From Branchipolynoe longqiensis (taxonomy: Eukaryota; Annelida; Polychaeta; Phyllodocida; Polynoidae): a stretch of DNA of 64,000 nucleotides. The stretch's first letter is position 1. Each line of letters starts with the position of its first letter. The stretch lies in the NCBI GenBank assembly GCA_030323885.1, contig CM059186.1, forward strand, positions 169,183,230 to 169,247,229. The letters run 5' to 3'. The translations under genes and the position numbers were made by a program. Below the pieces are notes generated by a model. That model did not search any database, was not told where the DNA came from, and was given only the letters and a program-made list of their open reading frames with translations. Shown here one piece after another: positions 63,478 to 64,000 of the stretch.

Positions 63478-64000
63478 ATATATCAATGACTTACCAGAGG
63501 TTGTACATTCTATGGTCCAAATGTTTGCTGACGATACCAAAGTATTCCGCCGTATGGAGAAAGGTAGTGACTCACGGGACTTGCAGAAGGACCTCAACAA
63601 CATGCAGAAGTGGTCAAGTGATTGGCAGCTGAAGTTTAATGCTTCAAAATGCAAAGTGATGCCTTTAGGGGTCAAAAACAGCAAGCACATCTATGTAATG
63701 AACGATGGTGTGAATAATGTTCCGCTCTCCGAAACAATGATAGAAAAGGACTTGGGTGTCAAGGTGGACAACAAACTGACATTCAGCGACCACATCCGGG
63801 AAGCCGCCAAAAGAGGTAATGGAATACTGGCTATCATTCGAAGATTGTACACATACCTAGACGAGGATGTTGTACGCAGACTGTACACATCCCTTGCACG
63901 TCCACTTTTGGAATATGGAAATGTTGTATGGTCACCACTCTACAGGAAGGATGCTGAGTCAATTGAGAGGATCCAAAGAAGGGCAACGAAGCTTGTACAT
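63478..64000 (+). pseudogene. CR1-like LINE RT, right part
   Basis: It continues the frame left at 47595: YINDLPEVVHSMVQMFADDT with the catalytic FADD (about 63525), WSSDWQLKFNASKCKVM, the thumb-like EKDLGVKVDNKLTFSDH, and RRLYTSLARPLLEYGNVVW, open to the window edge. The typical CR1/Jockey order is preserved. The LINE is cut by the DIRS but otherwise in good shape over this part. The other DIRS and Ginger1 pieces are younger than it. Confidence 0.9.

Overview
The window is animal nuclear DNA: spliced transposon genes with GT-AG introns, tRNA-derived SINEs with Pol III A and B boxes, non-LTR retrotransposons, microsatellites and minisatellites. I recognise no host gene. The SINE words (a tail reading CCTGATATGACCTTAGATGTTG ending in AACAAACAAAC, and a second SINE ending GTTAAATAAAACAAAC plus poly-T) are ones I associate with marine invertebrates, especially molluscs and other lophotrochozoans; amphioxus or a hemichordate cannot be excluded from sequence alone. 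Nearly every stretch is transposon, transposon relic or tandem repeat.

Layout. 1-6.7 kb: SINE and MITE pieces, then a three-exon transposase-like gene (1015-5496) with a long coiled coil, one clear frameshift and a solo LTR behind it. 6.7-8.8 kb: a decayed DIRS retrotransposon. 9.4-10.3 kb: head-to-head LTR pieces and 8-bp AT-rich satellites. 10,346-15,925: a structurally complete DIRS element (inverted terminal repeats, internal complementary region, broken gag, intact RT-RNase H-methyltransferase ORF, intact tyrosine recombinase ORF). 16-47 kb: a mosaic of SINEs (families A-D), MITEs, two LTR families, three LINE types, minisatellites, an 86-bp satellite, long polypyrimidine tracts, and a striking set of foldback elements whose interiors are filled with one short word repeated in both orientations.

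47.3-64 kb is one nested insertion. A CR1-like LINE is split at 47,595/63,478 by a second, gag-less DIRS element (47,596-63,477). Inside the DIRS leader sits a nearly complete Ginger1 DNA transposon (47,867-56,227): 70-bp TIRs, CCGG target duplication, and nine exons that all join in phase and encode a Gypsy-type integrase, a Ulp1-like cysteine protease and a PHD finger. The only break I see is a TAG codon beside the second catalytic Asp. A 503-bp Ginger1-derived MITE, a CCGTCGG-word foldback element with a recoverable empty site, and a SINE lie further along the same leader.

How the parts relate. DIRS ORFs would act together: gag packages RNA, RT-RH-MT copies it, and the YR integrates a circle whose junction is templated by the internal complementary region. 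The Ginger1 protein is a self-contained cut-and-paste transposase, and the 503-bp MITE is a plausible non-autonomous client. The most unusual signal is the word-filled foldback group (19.1, 19.9, 22.9, 44.4, 45.7 and 57.0-58.6 kb). Members share a TGTCACAC-type terminus and, in four of them, a central GTGCATG core, but each has a different internal word.
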